64,000 nt of DNA from Streptomyces leeuwenhoekii (GCF_001013905.1 NZ_LN831790.1:5470001-5534000); one strand, 5' to 3'; positions 1-9,608 are shown, counted from the first letter of the stretch. Numbers and translations: made by a program. Notes: generated by a model not told the origin, from the letters alone.

Positions 1-950
1 CGCACCAGCAGCCACTGCACGCGAAGCTGGGCGGGGAGCGCCATGACGACCTTGGGGTCGATGCGGTCCAGGAAGCGGTTGGCCGAGCGCAGGAACTCGG
101 CGCGGTACTCCTCGTCGCCGTCGGGCACCACGTTGAGGAACAGCCGCAGGTCGTCCTTGAGGACGCGGGTGTCGTACTCCTCCTTGAGCCGGGCGAACAT
201 CTCGCCGGGCTGCTCGGCCAGGAAGGCGCTGATCTCCAGCACGGAGGTGACACGGTCGCGGACACCGGCCGGGTCGGTGCGGCGCTGGGTGATGGAGGGA
301 GCGGACTCGCCCTCGCGCAGCCGCCAGTAGTAGCAGGGCTCGGAGATGACGTCGACGGCGTCGGCGAGGTAGTGGGCCCGCATCGTGACGGGCGTGTCCT
401 CGTACAGGCGGCCCTCGGGGAAGGCGAAGCCGTGCTTCTCCCAGAAGGTGCGGCGGAAGACCTTGTTGCAGGCGATCCGGTCGGCGACGAGCTTGCCGTA
501 GCGGGAGATGTGGGTGGCGCGGCGGGCCTCGCCGGCGAGCATCCTCAGCAGGGGCACCTGCCAGGTCTTCTCGCCCTTGAGGTGGAAGACGTTGCCGGTG
601 GCGAAGTCCGAGCCGGACTCGTCCAGGCTGCTCACCATCAGCCGGTAGGCGTCCGGCGGGATCAGGTCGTCGCTGTCGACGAAGGTGACGTACTCCGCCT
701 GCGGGGACATGTGGGCGATGCCCGTGTTGCGGGCGGCGCCCAGACCGCCGTTCTCCTTGCGTATCAGTTTGAAGCGCGGGTCGCGCTCGGCGTACGCGGC
801 GGCTATGGAGGCGGAGTCGTCGGGTGAACCGTCGTCCACCATCAGGACCTCGAAGTCGCGGAAGGTCTGGGCTGCCAGCGAGTCCAGGCAGGCCGGCAGA
901 TAGCGCTCCACGTCGTAGATGGGGACGATGACACTGAGCCGAGGGGCCAT
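1..950 (-). CDS. Glycosyltransferase family 2, C-terminus beyond window
   Basis: This is a GT-A-fold glycosyltransferase that transfers a sugar from a nucleotide-sugar donor, probably in cell-envelope glycopolymer synthesis. The N-terminus begins MAPRLSVIVPIYDVERYL and is followed by VDDGSP and the acidic donor/metal motif FVDSDDL near residue 95, the standard GT2 layout. The ATG at 950 lies 23 nt downstream of the stop of the GT2-TagF-like gene on the same strand, with AAGGAG upstream, so the two form an operon. About 316 codons are visible before the gene runs off the left edge, so total length and any C-terminal domain are unknown. The acceptor is not predictable from sequence. Confidence 0.88.
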   Translation of the reverse strand, partial: MAPRLSVIVPIYDVERYLPACLDSLAAQTFRDFEVLMVDDGSPDDSASIAAAYAERDPRFKLIRKENGGLGAARNTGIAHMSPQAEYVTFVDSDDLIPPDAYRLMVSSLDESGSDFATGNVFHLKGEKTWQVPLLRMLAGEARRATHISRYGKLVADRIACNKVFRRTFWEKHGFAFPEGRLYEDTPVTMRAHYLADAVDVISEPCYYWRLREGESAPSITQRRTDPAGVRDRVTSVLEISAFLAEQPGEMFARLKEEYDTRVLKDDLRLFLNVVPDGDEEYRAEFLRSANRFLDRIDPKVVMALPAQLRVQWLLV

Positions 951-973
951 GGCTTGGTGGTCTCCTTTCGGGG

Positions 974-3205
974 TCAGGCCCGCTCGACCGGTTCGAGCGC
1001 CTGGGCGGGGGTCGGGGCGTGGGAGCGTTCGTCGAAGGGGACGAACGGCAGCGGGGTCTGGTCACCGAGGAAGACGCGCCGAACGACGCGTTCGGCTGCG
1101 TGCCCGTCGTCGAATTCGCAGAAACGCCTGCGGAAGGCGTCCCGCCGCCCGGCCGCGTCCCGGCTGTCGTAGTCACCCGACCCGAGCAGCCTGATCAGCT
1201 CCGCCTGCGAGGTGGCCACCGCGCCGGGCGGCTCCTGAAGGAGGTCGAAGTAGGTGCCGCGCACGGCGGAGTAGATGTCCCAGTCGGGCGCGTAGACGAT
1301 GATCGGGCGGTCCAGGACGGCGTAGTCGAACATCGCCGAGGAGTAGTCGGTGATCAGCGCGTCGGCGGCGAGGTAGAGCTCCTCCACGCGCGGGTGCCCG
1401 GAGACGTCGACGATCCGGCCGCTGCGGCGCAGTTCGGCGATGTGCGGGGAGCTGCCGTAGAAGTAGTGGCCGCGCAGCAGCAGGGTGACGTCGGGCCCGA
1501 GTTCCTCGGCCAGCCGGGCCAGGTCCAGGCTCGGGGTGAAGCCGGGCTGGTACTCGCGGTGGGTCGGCATGTACAGGAAGGCCTTGGCGCCGTCGGCGAG
1601 CCCGAGGGCCGCACGGGCCCGGCGCACCTCCTCGGCGCCGGCGTTGACCAGGACGTCGTTGCGCGGGTAGCCGGTCTCCAGCGAGACGTAGGAGCAGGGG
1701 TAGACCCGCTCCCATATCGCGGTCGAGAAGCGGTTGGAGCTGATGCTGTAGTCCCACCGGTCGCACCGCTCGAGCAGCTTCTCGAAGTTCATGTCGGTGG
1801 AGGCCGGGTACTTCTGCTGGTCCAGGCCCATCGTCTTCAGCGGCGTGCCGTGGTGGGTCTGCAGATGTATCTGCCCCTCGCGCTTGACCACGGCGTCGGC
1901 GAAGTTGACGTTGTTGACCAGGTACTTGGCGCGGGCCAGGGCCGTCCAGTACGCGCGTGAGCCCACGCGGACGTACTCCACGCCCTTGGGCACCTGGTCC
2001 ACCGCGTCGGGGCGGATGGCCCACACGCGGCGCAGGTGCGGGGCGAGGCGGGCCAGTTCGGCGTCGATGGCCGCGGGGTTGCAGGAGACGCTGCGGCTCC
2101 AGTAGGCGGAGAACAGCACCAGGTTCTCGTCCAGCGGCAGCCGGAGCTGCGACTGGTAGTGGACGCCCATCGCGCTGCGCTTGGAGCGGTTGAGGGCGTC
2201 GCGGGTGCGCTTCCTGACCGTCCGGCGCAGCTTCACCGCGGTGGAGGCGCTCATCATGGCCGCGTACGCGTCGCGCTCCAGCATCGCGTACTTGTGGCCG
2301 CGCCCGCCGGCCGGCTTCTGGAAGCCCTTGGGCAGCCGGGCCCGGTAGTCGGCGGAGGCGCGGTGGAAGAACTCGGCGCGCGCCTCCCGCGGCAGGCGGC
2401 CGGGGCGCTCCAGCACGGTGAGGTAGTGGTCGACCATCTTGCGGAACAACGGGCCGCGCCACCGGTCGAGTTCCTCGTGCGCGTCGAGGAAGTCGAAGAC
2501 GCGGCGGTACTGGTCGAAGACGTCGAAGTGCTTGCGGCTGACCGTCTTGAGGATGTTGCCGCCCTCGCGGCGCTGGCGGTACAGGACGCAGACGCGGTCC
2601 AGTACGGCGATCCGCTCGGCGCTGATCAGCGAGCAGAACGTCCAGGGGGCGTCCTCGTAGTACCCGGGCGGGAAGGTGAGGCCGGTGCGGGTGATGAAGT
2701 CGCGGCGGTACGCCTTGTTCCAGACGATCTGGAGCAGGTCCAGCAGTTGCGGGCGCTCGGCGAGGCGGAACACCTCCGGCCCGTCGCTCTTGAGCAGGTC
2801 CGCCCGCTGGTTGGGGCGGACCTGGCCGTCCCAGTAGGTGCGGGCGTAGTCGAAGACGAGTATCTCGGGGTCGCCGGTGGCCGCCAGGCGCTCGGATATC
2901 GCGGTCAGGGCGCCGTCGGACAGCGTGTCGTCGCTGTCCAGGAACAGCACGTATTCACCCTGGGCCTTTTCCAGTCCCGCGTTTCTCGCCCGTCCCAGCC
3001 CGACGTTCTCCGTGAGGTGAATCACATGAATCCGCGCGTCCCGCCGCGCGTACTCGTCGAGAATGGCCCCTGACCCGTCCGGCGAGCAGTCGTCGACGGC
3101 GATGATCTCGAAGTCCGTGTAGTCCTGGCCGAGCACGGAGTCAAGGCACTCGGGCAGGTAGCCCTGCACCTTGTACACAGGGACGACGAGAGAGAGTTTG
3201 GGCAT
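974..3205 (-). CDS. GT2 glycosyltransferase fused to CDP-glycerol glycerophosphotransferase (TagB/TagF-like)
   Basis: A 743-residue two-domain enzyme. Residues about 1-230 are a GT2 domain (MPKLSLVVPVYKVQGYL, VDDCSPDGSG, LFLDSDDTLSD). Residues about 370-715 resemble the TagB/TagF glycerophosphotransferase family: QTHHGTPLKTMG, a YMPTHREYQPG stretch, and DYSSAMFDYAVLDRPI near the C-terminus. Known family members polymerise or prime wall teichoic acid with CDP-activated polyols; here the fusion suggests one polypeptide adds both sugar and polyol-phosphate units. Being first in the minus-strand operon and close to galE supports a wall-polymer role. No transmembrane segment is seen, so it probably acts at the cytoplasmic face of the membrane. 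Substrate identity is inference. Confidence 0.9.
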   Translation of the reverse strand: MPKLSLVVPVYKVQGYLPECLDSVLGQDYTDFEIIAVDDCSPDGSGAILDEYARRDARIHVIHLTENVGLGRARNAGLEKAQGEYVLFLDSDDTLSDGALTAISERLAATGDPEILVFDYARTYWDGQVRPNQRADLLKSDGPEVFRLAERPQLLDLLQIVWNKAYRRDFITRTGLTFPPGYYEDAPWTFCSLISAERIAVLDRVCVLYRQRREGGNILKTVSRKHFDVFDQYRRVFDFLDAHEELDRWRGPLFRKMVDHYLTVLERPGRLPREARAEFFHRASADYRARLPKGFQKPAGGRGHKYAMLERDAYAAMMSASTAVKLRRTVRKRTRDALNRSKRSAMGVHYQSQLRLPLDENLVLFSAYWSRSVSCNPAAIDAELARLAPHLRRVWAIRPDAVDQVPKGVEYVRVGSRAYWTALARAKYLVNNVNFADAVVKREGQIHLQTHHGTPLKTMGLDQQKYPASTDMNFEKLLERCDRWDYSISSNRFSTAIWERVYPCSYVSLETGYPRNDVLVNAGAEEVRRARAALGLADGAKAFLYMPTHREYQPGFTPSLDLARLAEELGPDVTLLLRGHYFYGSSPHIAELRRSGRIVDVSGHPRVEELYLAADALITDYSSAMFDYAVLDRPIIVYAPDWDIYSAVRGTYFDLLQEPPGAVATSQAELIRLLGSGDYDSRDAAGRRDAFRRRFCEFDDGHAAERVVRRVFLGDQTPLPFVPFDERSHAPTPAQALEPVERA

Positions 3206-3548
3206 CCTTACAACCTGTTCCGAGAACTGACCACGGGGCGCTGGCTGGGGCCGGAACGCGCTCCGAGCGCGGTGGACCGGGAGCGCGCCGCCGCATCAGC
3301 GTAAAGGATTCACATGAAGTTTCCGTGGGCACGGTAGCGGGTCCGCCACGGGCCGGATGTGACCGGAACACCCGGAAAAAACCCGGAAATACGTGAGTGA
3401 ATGAGCCGCTCCGCAGGGAGTGGAGAACTTGCTCACGTTGAGTCAGTAACATCCCGCTTTAATGGCTTTTGTCCCATCTGTCCGACTCGATTTTCCGGAG
3501 CCCACGGACGAGTCTGCACCCAGTGACAACGACCTGGGAGGCATGAGG
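3206..3548. other. Divergent intergenic region, no gene seen
   Basis: This 343-bp gap separates the minus-strand glycosyltransferase operon from galE on the plus strand and must hold both promoters. It is noticeably less GC-rich than its surroundings around 3300-3470. A possible galE promoter is TTGAGT near 3440 followed about 16 nt later by TAATGG, but this is weak. No convincing ORF or RNA gene was seen. Confidence 0.4.
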
Positions 3549-4520
3549 ATGAGCTGGCTGGTCACGGGCGGAGCCGGGTACATCGGCGCACACGTGGTGC
3601 GTGCCATGGCGGCGGGCGGTGAACGCGTGGTCGTCTACGACGACCTGTCCACCGGCAGCGCCGACCGGGTGCCCGACGGCGTGCCGCTGGTCGTCGGCAG
3701 CGTCCTGGACGCCTCCCTCCTGGCGCGGGCGATTCGTGACCATGCTGTGACAGGCGTGGTCCACATCGCCGCCAAGAAGCAGGTGGGGGAGTCCGTGGAG
3801 CAGCCGCTCCGCTATTACCGGGAGAATGTCACCGGTCTGCGGACCCTGCTCGAGGTCATGACGGACGCGGGCGTCGGCAAGCTCGTCTTCTCCTCCTCCG
3901 CCGCGGTGTACGGCATGCCCGATGTGGAGCTCGTCACGGAGGACACCCCCTGTGCGCCGATGAGCCCCTACGGCGAGACCAAGCTGGTCGGCGAGTGGCT
4001 GATCGCCGCCACCGCCCGGGCCCACGGCATCCGGGCCGCCTCGCTGCGCTACTTCAACGTGGCGGGCGCCGCCGAACCCGCGCTGGCCGACGCCGGTGTC
4101 TTCAACCTCATCCCCATGGTCTTCGAGCGCCTGGAGGCGGGCGAGGCCCCCCGCATCTTCGGTGACGACTACGCCACCCCCGACGGTACCTGCGTCCGCG
4201 ACTACATCCACGTCGAGGACATCGCCTCCGCCCACCTCGCGGCGGCCCGGCGTCTGGGCGAGGCCGCCGAGGGCACCAACCTCGTCCTCAACATCGGGCG
4301 CGGCGAGGGCAGTTCCGTCCGCGAGATGGTCGACCGCATTCTCAAGATCACCGGCCATGAGCACCTCACCCCGGCGGTGGCGGAGCGCAGGCCCGGCGAC
4401 CCGGCGCGGGTGGTCGCCTCCGCCGACCGCATCCGGCGCGAGCTCGACTGGTCGGCCCACCACGACCTGGACGACATGATCCGGTCGGCCTGGCAGGGCT
4501 GGCGCCACCTGCGCGGCTGA
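3549..4520 (+). CDS. galE: UDP-glucose 4-epimerase
   Basis: An extended short-chain dehydrogenase that interconverts UDP-glucose and UDP-galactose with bound NAD, supplying galactosyl units for wall polymers or exopolysaccharide. The N-terminus MSWLVTGGAGYIGAHV holds the GxxGxxG Rossmann loop, SSSAAVYG gives the Ser and SPYGETK (about residues 139-145) the Tyr-x3-Lys catalytic pair. Length of 323 residues is normal for GalE. I chose the ATG at 3549 because GGGAGG lies 7 nt upstream; the in-frame ATG at 3543 sits almost on top of that ribosome site. It is divergent from the glycosyltransferase operon, which suggests shared use in envelope polymer synthesis. Confidence 0.92.
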   Translation: MSWLVTGGAGYIGAHVVRAMAAGGERVVVYDDLSTGSADRVPDGVPLVVGSVLDASLLARAIRDHAVTGVVHIAAKKQVGESVEQPLRYYRENVTGLRTLLEVMTDAGVGKLVFSSSAAVYGMPDVELVTEDTPCAPMSPYGETKLVGEWLIAATARAHGIRAASLRYFNVAGAAEPALADAGVFNLIPMVFERLEAGEAPRIFGDDYATPDGTCVRDYIHVEDIASAHLAAARRLGEAAEGTNLVLNIGRGEGSSVREMVDRILKITGHEHLTPAVAERRPGDPARVVASADRIRRELDWSAHHDLDDMIRSAWQGWRHLRG

Positions 4521-4662
4521 GCCGGACCGGCCGTAGCGCCGCCCGGCCGCCCCGCCGGCGTCCGGCACCTGAAACGGGCGCGCGGCCCGCCGCCCGCCTC
4601 GCGTAGATTGCGAGACGGGCGACAGGACCGCCGACGACCGTGGACGAGGGGAAAGAGCACAG

Positions 4663-5790
4663 GTGGCAGGGGCAAGGCAGGCTGTGGGCGAGGCCCGCAG
4701 GATCGTCGTCAAGGTCGGGTCCTCCTCGCTGACCACCGCCGAGGGCGGGCTCGACGCCGACCGGGTCGACGCGCTCGTCGACGTACTGGCGAAGGTGCGC
4801 AGCGGGGGAGAGCGGGAGATCGTCCTCGTCTCCTCCGGCGCCATCGCCGCCGGCCTCGCCCCGCTGGGCCTGCGCCGCCGCCCCCGGGACCTGGCCCGCC
4901 AGCAGGCCGCCGCCAGCGTCGGCCAGGGCCTGCTCGTGGCCCGCTACACCGCCTCCTTCGCCCGCTACGGCGTCCGGGTCGGCCAGGTGCTGCTCACCAG
5001 CGACGACATGAGCCGCCGCGCGCACCACCGCAACGCCTCGCGCACCCTGGACAAGCTGCTCGCCATGGGCGCCTTCCCGATCGTCAACGAGAACGACACC
5101 GTCGCCACCGACGAGATCCGCTTCGGGGACAACGACCGCCTCGCCGCCCTCGTCGCCCACCTGGTCCACGCCGACCTGCTGGTGCTGCTCTCCGACGTGG
5201 ACGGCGTCTACGACGGCGACCCCGGCAGGCCGGGCACCGCCCGGATCGCCGAGGTGCGGCGGCCCGAGGACCTCGCGCACGTCGAGATCGGCAGCGCCGG
5301 CAAGGCCGGGGTCGGCACCGGCGGCATGGTCACCAAGGTCGAGGCGGCCCGCATCGCCGCCGCCGCCGGCATCCCCGTGGTGCTGACCAGCGCGGTCCAC
5401 GCGGCCGACGCCCTGACCGGCCAGGACACCGGCACCTACTTCCACCCCACCGGCAAGCGGTCCGCCGACCGGTTGCTGTGGCTCCAGCACGCCTCCACCC
5501 CGCAGGGCGCCCTCACCCTCGACGACGGGGCGGTGCGCGCGGTCGTCGAGGGCCGCAAATCGCTGCTGCCGGCGGGCATCGCGGCGGTGGAGGGCGAGTT
5601 CGTCGCCGGGGACCCCGTGGAGCTGCGGGACGGCGAGGGGCGCGCGGTGGCGCGGGGGCTGGTCAGCTTCGACGCCAAGGAGATCCCCCGGCTGATCGGC
5701 CGCTCGACGCGGGAGCTGGCCCGGGAACTCGGACCCGCGTACGAACGTGAGGTCGTACACAGGGACGATTTGGTGATTCTGCACCCGTAA
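4663..5790 (+). CDS. proB: Glutamate 5-kinase
   Basis: Catalyses the first step of proline biosynthesis, phosphorylating L-glutamate to gamma-glutamyl phosphate in the cytoplasm. The amino-acid-kinase domain (about residues 1-255) shows IVVKVGSSSLT, VSSGAIAAG, VNENDTVATDE and GTGGMVTKVEAA; a C-terminal PUA domain follows (about residues 280-370). Length of 375 residues is typical of the PUA-containing form. The start is GTG at 4663 with GAGGGGAAAG upstream. A TAGATT box near 4604 may be its -10 element. One uncharacterised gene separates it from proA, whose product takes its labile intermediate. Confidence 0.95.
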   Translation: MAGARQAVGEARRIVVKVGSSSLTTAEGGLDADRVDALVDVLAKVRSGGEREIVLVSSGAIAAGLAPLGLRRRPRDLARQQAAASVGQGLLVARYTASFARYGVRVGQVLLTSDDMSRRAHHRNASRTLDKLLAMGAFPIVNENDTVATDEIRFGDNDRLAALVAHLVHADLLVLLSDVDGVYDGDPGRPGTARIAEVRRPEDLAHVEIGSAGKAGVGTGGMVTKVEAARIAAAAGIPVVLTSAVHAADALTGQDTGTYFHPTGKRSADRLLWLQHASTPQGALTLDDGAVRAVVEGRKSLLPAGIAAVEGEFVAGDPVELRDGEGRAVARGLVSFDAKEIPRLIGRSTRELARELGPAYEREVVHRDDLVILHP

Positions 5791-5949
5791 TGGGTCGAAA
5801 CTTCCCCGCACCGGTGGTGGACGTTCCGCAAAACCGCCCCGCGATCATGCGCCGCCTGCTCAACTTTGTTCCGGGGGCGGGTCCGCGCGGCTCCGTCCCG
5901 GCAACCAGCCCGTGACCCTCGGGTCGCCCTGTGCACGAAGGAGGCCGTC

Positions 5950-6417
5950 GTGAGACGAGTGCGCCCGGGGGCGGCGACGTCCCGCGGTGGTGCTGCCTCC
6001 CGCGCGGCCGGGGAGGAGCGCGCCCTGACCAGCGTGGCGGCGGGGGAGCGGCACGAGCGCGAGGGGCCCGCCGACGCCCCGCGCCTGTGGCACGTCACCC
6101 TGAGCGTCTCCGGCGCACGCGCCCCGCTGCCGGAGGTGCGGCGCGCCCTGGAACAGCTCGCGCACGACCATCCCTTCCTCCTGACCAGCAGATACGCCGA
6201 CGACCACGCCGAGATCCGCTACTGGGAGGAGGCCCGCGACCTGCACGACGCGGCCGCCGTCGCGCTGCGCCTGTGGGGCGAGCACCGCCAGACCGCGGGC
6301 CTGCCGCCCTGGGAGATCGTCGGCCTGGAGGTCATCGACCGCGCCACCTACCACCAGCGCATCGCCGCGGGGTACGGGCCGGCCCCGGCGACCCCTGTCG
6401 GGGTTCACCCCTTTTGA
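5950..6417 (+). CDS. Conserved hypothetical protein between proB and proA
   Basis: A 155-residue soluble protein of unknown function. The first 45 residues are Arg/Ala/Gly-rich and probably disordered; residues 46-140 look folded, with [18 protein letters not shown], a [29 protein letters not shown] core and a [17 protein letters not shown] end. The GTG at 5950 is chosen because GAAGGAGG lies 5 nt upstream; a longer frame from 5866 has no ribosome site. I do not recognise a domain. The mixed acidic/aromatic core suggests a small alpha-beta fold. Position between proB and proA suggests co-transcription, but proA also has its own probable promoter. Confidence 0.8.
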   Translation: MRRVRPGAATSRGGAASRAAGEERALTSVAAGERHEREGPADAPRLWHVTLSVSGARAPLPEVRRALEQLAHDHPFLLTSRYADDHAEIRYWEEARDLHDAAAVALRLWGEHRQTAGLPPWEIVGLEVIDRATYHQRIAAGYGPAPATPVGVHPF

Positions 6418-6466
6418 GGCCGTCTCGCGCTGTGGGACGACCGCTGGACGGGCCCGGCGCGCGCAC

Positions 6467-6472
6467 TACGCT
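6467..6472 (+). promoter_or_regulatory. Probable -10 box for leaderless proA
   Basis: TACGCT ends 6 nt before the proA ATG at 6479, and no Shine-Dalgarno sequence is present. This spacing puts the transcript start at or next to the start codon, as is common in Streptomyces. Confidence 0.55.
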
Positions 6473-6478
6473 TCCCTC

Positions 6479-7765
6479 ATGACCACGCTCTCGCCGTACG
6501 ACTCGATGACCCCGGTCACCCAGGCCGCCTACCGTGCCAAGGCCGCCGCCGCCGACCTCGCCCCGCTGCCGCGGGCCGTGAAGGACGACGCGCTGCTCGC
6601 CATCGCGGACGCGCTGGAGGTCCGCACGAGCGAGATCGTCGAGGCCAACGCCCAGGACGTGGCCAAGGCCCGCGAGGCCGGCACCAGCGAGGCCATCGTC
6701 GACCGGCTCACCCTGACCCCGGAGCGGGTGCGGGCCATCGCCTCCGACGTGCGGGACGTCGTCGCGCTGCCCGACCCGGTCGGCGAGGTCGTCCGCGGCT
6801 CGACCCTGCCCAACGGCATCGACCTGCGCCAGGTCCGCGTCCCGCTCGGCGTGGTCGGCATCATCTACGAGGGGCGGCCCAACGTCACGGTGGACGCCGC
6901 CGCCCTGTGCCTGAAGTCCGGCAACGCCGTCCTGCTGCGCGGCTCCTCCTCGGCGTACCGGTCGAACACCGCCCTGGTCCGGGTGATCCGCGACGCCGTG
7001 GGCGGGGCCGGCCTGCCCGCCGACGCCGTGCAGCTCGTCCCCGGCGAGAGCCGGGAGAGCGTCCGCGAGCTGATGCGCGCCCGCGGCCTGGTCGACGTGC
7101 TCATCCCGCGCGGCGGCGCCTCACTGATCAACACCGTCGTCCAGGAGTCCGTCGTCCCCGTCATCGAGACCGGCACCGGCAACTGCCACGTCTACGTCGA
7201 CGCGGCGGCCGACCTCGACACCGCGATCGACATCCTGATCAACTCCAAGGCCCAGCGGGTCAGCGTGTGCAACGCCGCCGAGACCCTCCTCGTCCACCAG
7301 GACATCGCCCCCGAGTTCCTGCCCCGCGCCCTGGACGCCCTGGCCGACGCCGGGGTCACCGTGCACGCCGACGAGCGCGTGATGGCGTACGCCAAGGACT
7401 CCCGGGCGACGGTGGTCGAGGCCACCGCGGAGGACTGGGAGACGGAGTACCTGTCGTACGACATCGCCGCCGCGGTCGTCGACTCCCTCGACAAGGCCGT
7501 CGAGCACATCCGGCTGTGGACCTCCGGGCACACCGAGGCGATCGTCACCACCTCCCAGCAGGCCGCCCGCCGCTTCACCCAGCGGGTCGACTCCACCACC
7601 GTCGCCGTGAACGCCTCCACCCGCTTCACCGACGGCGGCCAGTTCGGCTTCGGCGCCGAGATCGGCATCTCCACCCAGAAGCTGCACGCCCGCGGGCCGA
7701 TGGGCCTGCCGGAGCTGACCAGCACCAAGTACATCGTCACCGGCGACGGGCACATCCGGCGCTGA
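6479..7765 (+). CDS. proA: Gamma-glutamyl phosphate reductase
   Basis: Second enzyme of proline synthesis: NADPH-dependent reduction of gamma-glutamyl phosphate to glutamate semialdehyde, which cyclises to pyrroline-5-carboxylate. It is an aldehyde-dehydrogenase-fold protein of 428 residues, normal length. The catalytic cysteine lies in [14 protein letters not shown] (about residue 264), with [29 protein letters not shown] and [13 protein letters not shown] signatures. The start ATG at 6479 lacks a ribosome site but follows a TACGCT -10 box by 6 nt, so it is probably translated from a leaderless transcript. An ATG at 6506 is the only nearby alternative. Confidence 0.95.
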   Translation: MTTLSPYDSMTPVTQAAYRAKAAAADLAPLPRAVKDDALLAIADALEVRTSEIVEANAQDVAKAREAGTSEAIVDRLTLTPERVRAIASDVRDVVALPDPVGEVVRGSTLPNGIDLRQVRVPLGVVGIIYEGRPNVTVDAAALCLKSGNAVLLRGSSSAYRSNTALVRVIRDAVGGAGLPADAVQLVPGESRESVRELMRARGLVDVLIPRGGASLINTVVQESVVPVIETGTGNCHVYVDAAADLDTAIDILINSKAQRVSVCNAAETLLVHQDIAPEFLPRALDALADAGVTVHADERVMAYAKDSRATVVEATAEDWETEYLSYDIAAAVVDSLDKAVEHIRLWTSGHTEAIVTTSQQAARRFTQRVDSTTVAVNASTRFTDGGQFGFGAEIGISTQKLHARGPMGLPELTSTKYIVTGDGHIRR

Positions 7766-7868
7766 GCGGCGGCCGGCGGGGCGGCGTTCCCTCTCACCCG
7801 GCGTCGGTGCGCGGAGACGGAGACGGGCGGGTGGCAGAGCCTCCGCCTGTGAGGAGACGGGGGACGCG

Positions 7869-8597
7869 ATGCGAGGGTGGCGGGACCGCGGTCGGCGGCT
7901 GGCGGTGGTCTCCGGGCTGTTCGCGGTGCTGGTCGCGCCGGCAACGGCTCCGGCGGCGGCGGTGCCGGCGGGGCACCCCGTGGGGCGATCCGCGGCGCGG
8001 GCCGGTGCCGGGCCGGACGAGCCCGACGTCGCCGTGGTCGTCACCGCCGGCACCGGGCGTACCGAGGCGTGGCGTGCCGGGGAACTCGCCTTCGACCGGC
8101 TGCGCGGTCTGCTCGACCCGGCGTACAGCGGTACGGAGCGGGTGCCCGAGGAGTGGGCCGAGGGGCGGTATCCGCGGGTGCGGTTCACCGTGCTCTGGGG
8201 GCTGACCGGCGTCGGGGGCTGGCCGCAGACGCGGCGGGCACCCGGCGGGGACGTGGCGATGCTGCGCCAGGACCAGTTGTTCCTGGCACCGGACGGCACC
8301 CCGTGGGTGCGGACCGATCCGGCGCCGGACCTGCCCGACGACGACATCCGCTGGCACCGCGTGCCACGCGGGGAGTACGACCGGCTGGCGGGCGTGGGCT
8401 TCATGGGGCTCGGCGGCGCACAACCCGCCGTGGGCGAGGCCGGTGCGGGGGAGGGCGGGGCGCGGGAGGGCGTGTGGTGGGCGGCCGGGGGGCTCGCCCT
8501 CGGGGTCGCCGGGACGCTGCTGACACGTCGCGCGGCGGCCCGGCGCGGTGCCCGGCCGCCGCGGGACGAGCCTCGTCAGGAGCTGATCGACGGGTGA
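7869..8597 (+). CDS. Secreted or membrane-anchored hypothetical protein
   Basis: A 242-residue protein of unknown function with a clear export signal: residues 1-31 contain RGWRDRGRRLAVV followed by a hydrophobic run and Ala-rich cleavage region. The middle domain (about 50-180) contains VAVVVTAGTGRTEAW and VRFTVLWGLTGVGGWP motifs. A Gly/Ala-rich linker leads to a second hydrophobic span (WWAAGGLALGVAGTLL, about 203-220) followed by an Arg-rich cytoplasmic tail, the layout of a sortase-free membrane-anchored exported protein. The ATG at 7869 follows GAGGAGACGGGGGA. It lies downstream of proA and upstream of other membrane proteins close to an LCP gene, so a cell-surface role is plausible. Confidence 0.8.
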   Translation: MRGWRDRGRRLAVVSGLFAVLVAPATAPAAAVPAGHPVGRSAARAGAGPDEPDVAVVVTAGTGRTEAWRAGELAFDRLRGLLDPAYSGTERVPEEWAEGRYPRVRFTVLWGLTGVGGWPQTRRAPGGDVAMLRQDQLFLAPDGTPWVRTDPAPDLPDDDIRWHRVPRGEYDRLAGVGFMGLGGAQPAVGEAGAGEGGAREGVWWAAGGLALGVAGTLLTRRAAARRGARPPRDEPRQELIDG

Positions 8598-8940
8598 GCG
8601 CCCGGCTGGGCCGGCCCGGTCTGTCACGGATACGGGGAAAGCCGGCCGGCGTCCGGGACGTGCGCGGTTTCGCAGGGGAGCCGGACTCGGTGGTGCCGGG
8701 CTCGGCGGCCGTCCGGACGTGCCCGGCCCGGTCTCCTGCCGGTCGCAGGAGGCGGGTCGGGCGGTGCTCACGACCGTTGGTCTCCGCGCGGGCCGCGGAT
8801 CACGGGGCCGGCTCCTGCTGGTGGCCACCGAGCCACGCCCGCGCCCCCGGCGGGCGACCGCCGGGCCGGCGCCGTCTCGCCCTCCGGACGAATTTCCATA
8901 CCGTCTGCCCAAATTGACCCCTCCGGTCTACTCTGGAACG
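8598..8940. other. Intergenic region, no gene seen
   Basis: A 343-bp gap. An open frame continues upstream from the next gene to 8719 but has no ribosome site, poor composition and no recognisable protein. The only clear signal is the -10-like TACTCT just before 8941. Confidence 0.4.
8929..8934 (+). promoter_or_regulatory. Probable -10 box for leaderless gene at 8941
   Basis: TACTCT followed by exactly 6 nt and then GTG at 8941. The upstream stretch 8891-8920 is AT-richer than its surroundings, consistent with a promoter. Confidence 0.55.
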
Positions 8941-9510
8941 GTGCCGGAGGACGTGGGGGGCACGCCGTTCCCTGACGGCTGGGACGGCCGGGAGCCCGAC
9001 AGCGACCCTGACCGCGGAGCGTGGGACGAAGAGTTCGCCTCCGTGGTCTTCGACGAGGCGTTCGTACGGGCGGCCGCGGTGCACGAGCCGACCGCCGTCG
9101 AACGCCTCCTGGCCGCCGCCCAGGCGAGAGCCGAGGCCGCGGAGACGGAGGCCCGCCGGACCCACCCCGCAGGCGAGCGGTACGACGACGGATACGGCGG
9201 CTTCGGCCACGCACCCGGGCTCGACGCCCTGGACGACGACGGCCTCGACGGCCCCGGTGATCCCGCGGGGCCGTACGGCAGGCCGCTGCGCTGGCACCGC
9301 CCCGTCGCCTGGGTGCTCGCCCTCGTCATGGGCGTCGGCATGGTGGCGCTGGCCTTCGCGGCGGTCTACCGGGGCGGGTCCTCGGGCGGTGGCGAGCGGA
9401 CCCCGCCGCCCGCCTCGACCAGCCCGGAGCAGGGCGGTGCGACGAGCCCCTCGGTCTCCGCCGGCCACTCCCGGCCGGCCGCCGTCCCGGTGATCCCGCA
9501 CAGCCCCTGA
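8941..9510 (+). CDS. Single-span membrane protein with SVVFDE-FVRAA motif
   Basis: A 189-residue protein of unknown function. The acidic cytoplasmic N-terminus carries the motif SVVFDEAFVRAAAVHE at about residues 34-49, then an Ala/Glu-rich helix (ERLLAAAQARAEAAETEA). One membrane span lies near residues 120-142 (VAWVLALVMGVGMVALAFAAV), followed by a Gly/Ser/Pro-rich outer tail. The same motif recurs in the next gene, suggesting a common cytoplasmic partner. The start is GTG at 8941, probably leaderless. Pro/Ser-rich low complexity at the C-terminus suggests wall-spanning disorder. Confidence 0.78.
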   Translation: MPEDVGGTPFPDGWDGREPDSDPDRGAWDEEFASVVFDEAFVRAAAVHEPTAVERLLAAAQARAEAAETEARRTHPAGERYDDGYGGFGHAPGLDALDDDGLDGPGDPAGPYGRPLRWHRPVAWVLALVMGVGMVALAFAAVYRGGSSGGGERTPPPASTSPEQGGATSPSVSAGHSRPAAVPVIPHSP

Positions 9511-9596
9511 CGGGCCTCACTGACCACCCGGCGGTATGGCACCCAGGTGGCCGAACTTCTCGCCCGGCAGGGCGTTTACCGGGGCTCGCGCAGACC

Positions 9597-9602
9597 TACC
9601 CT
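9597..9602 (+). promoter_or_regulatory. Probable -10 box for leaderless gene at 9609
   Basis: TACCCT followed by 6 nt and ATG at 9609. A short GAAGG sits between them but is too close to the start to act as a normal ribosome site. Confidence 0.5.
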
Positions 9603-9608
9603 GAAGGT

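Noticed and set aside
8719..8940. N-terminal extension of the protein at 8941
   Set aside because: There is no ribosome site, composition is poor, and a -10 box lies 6 nt before GTG 8941.
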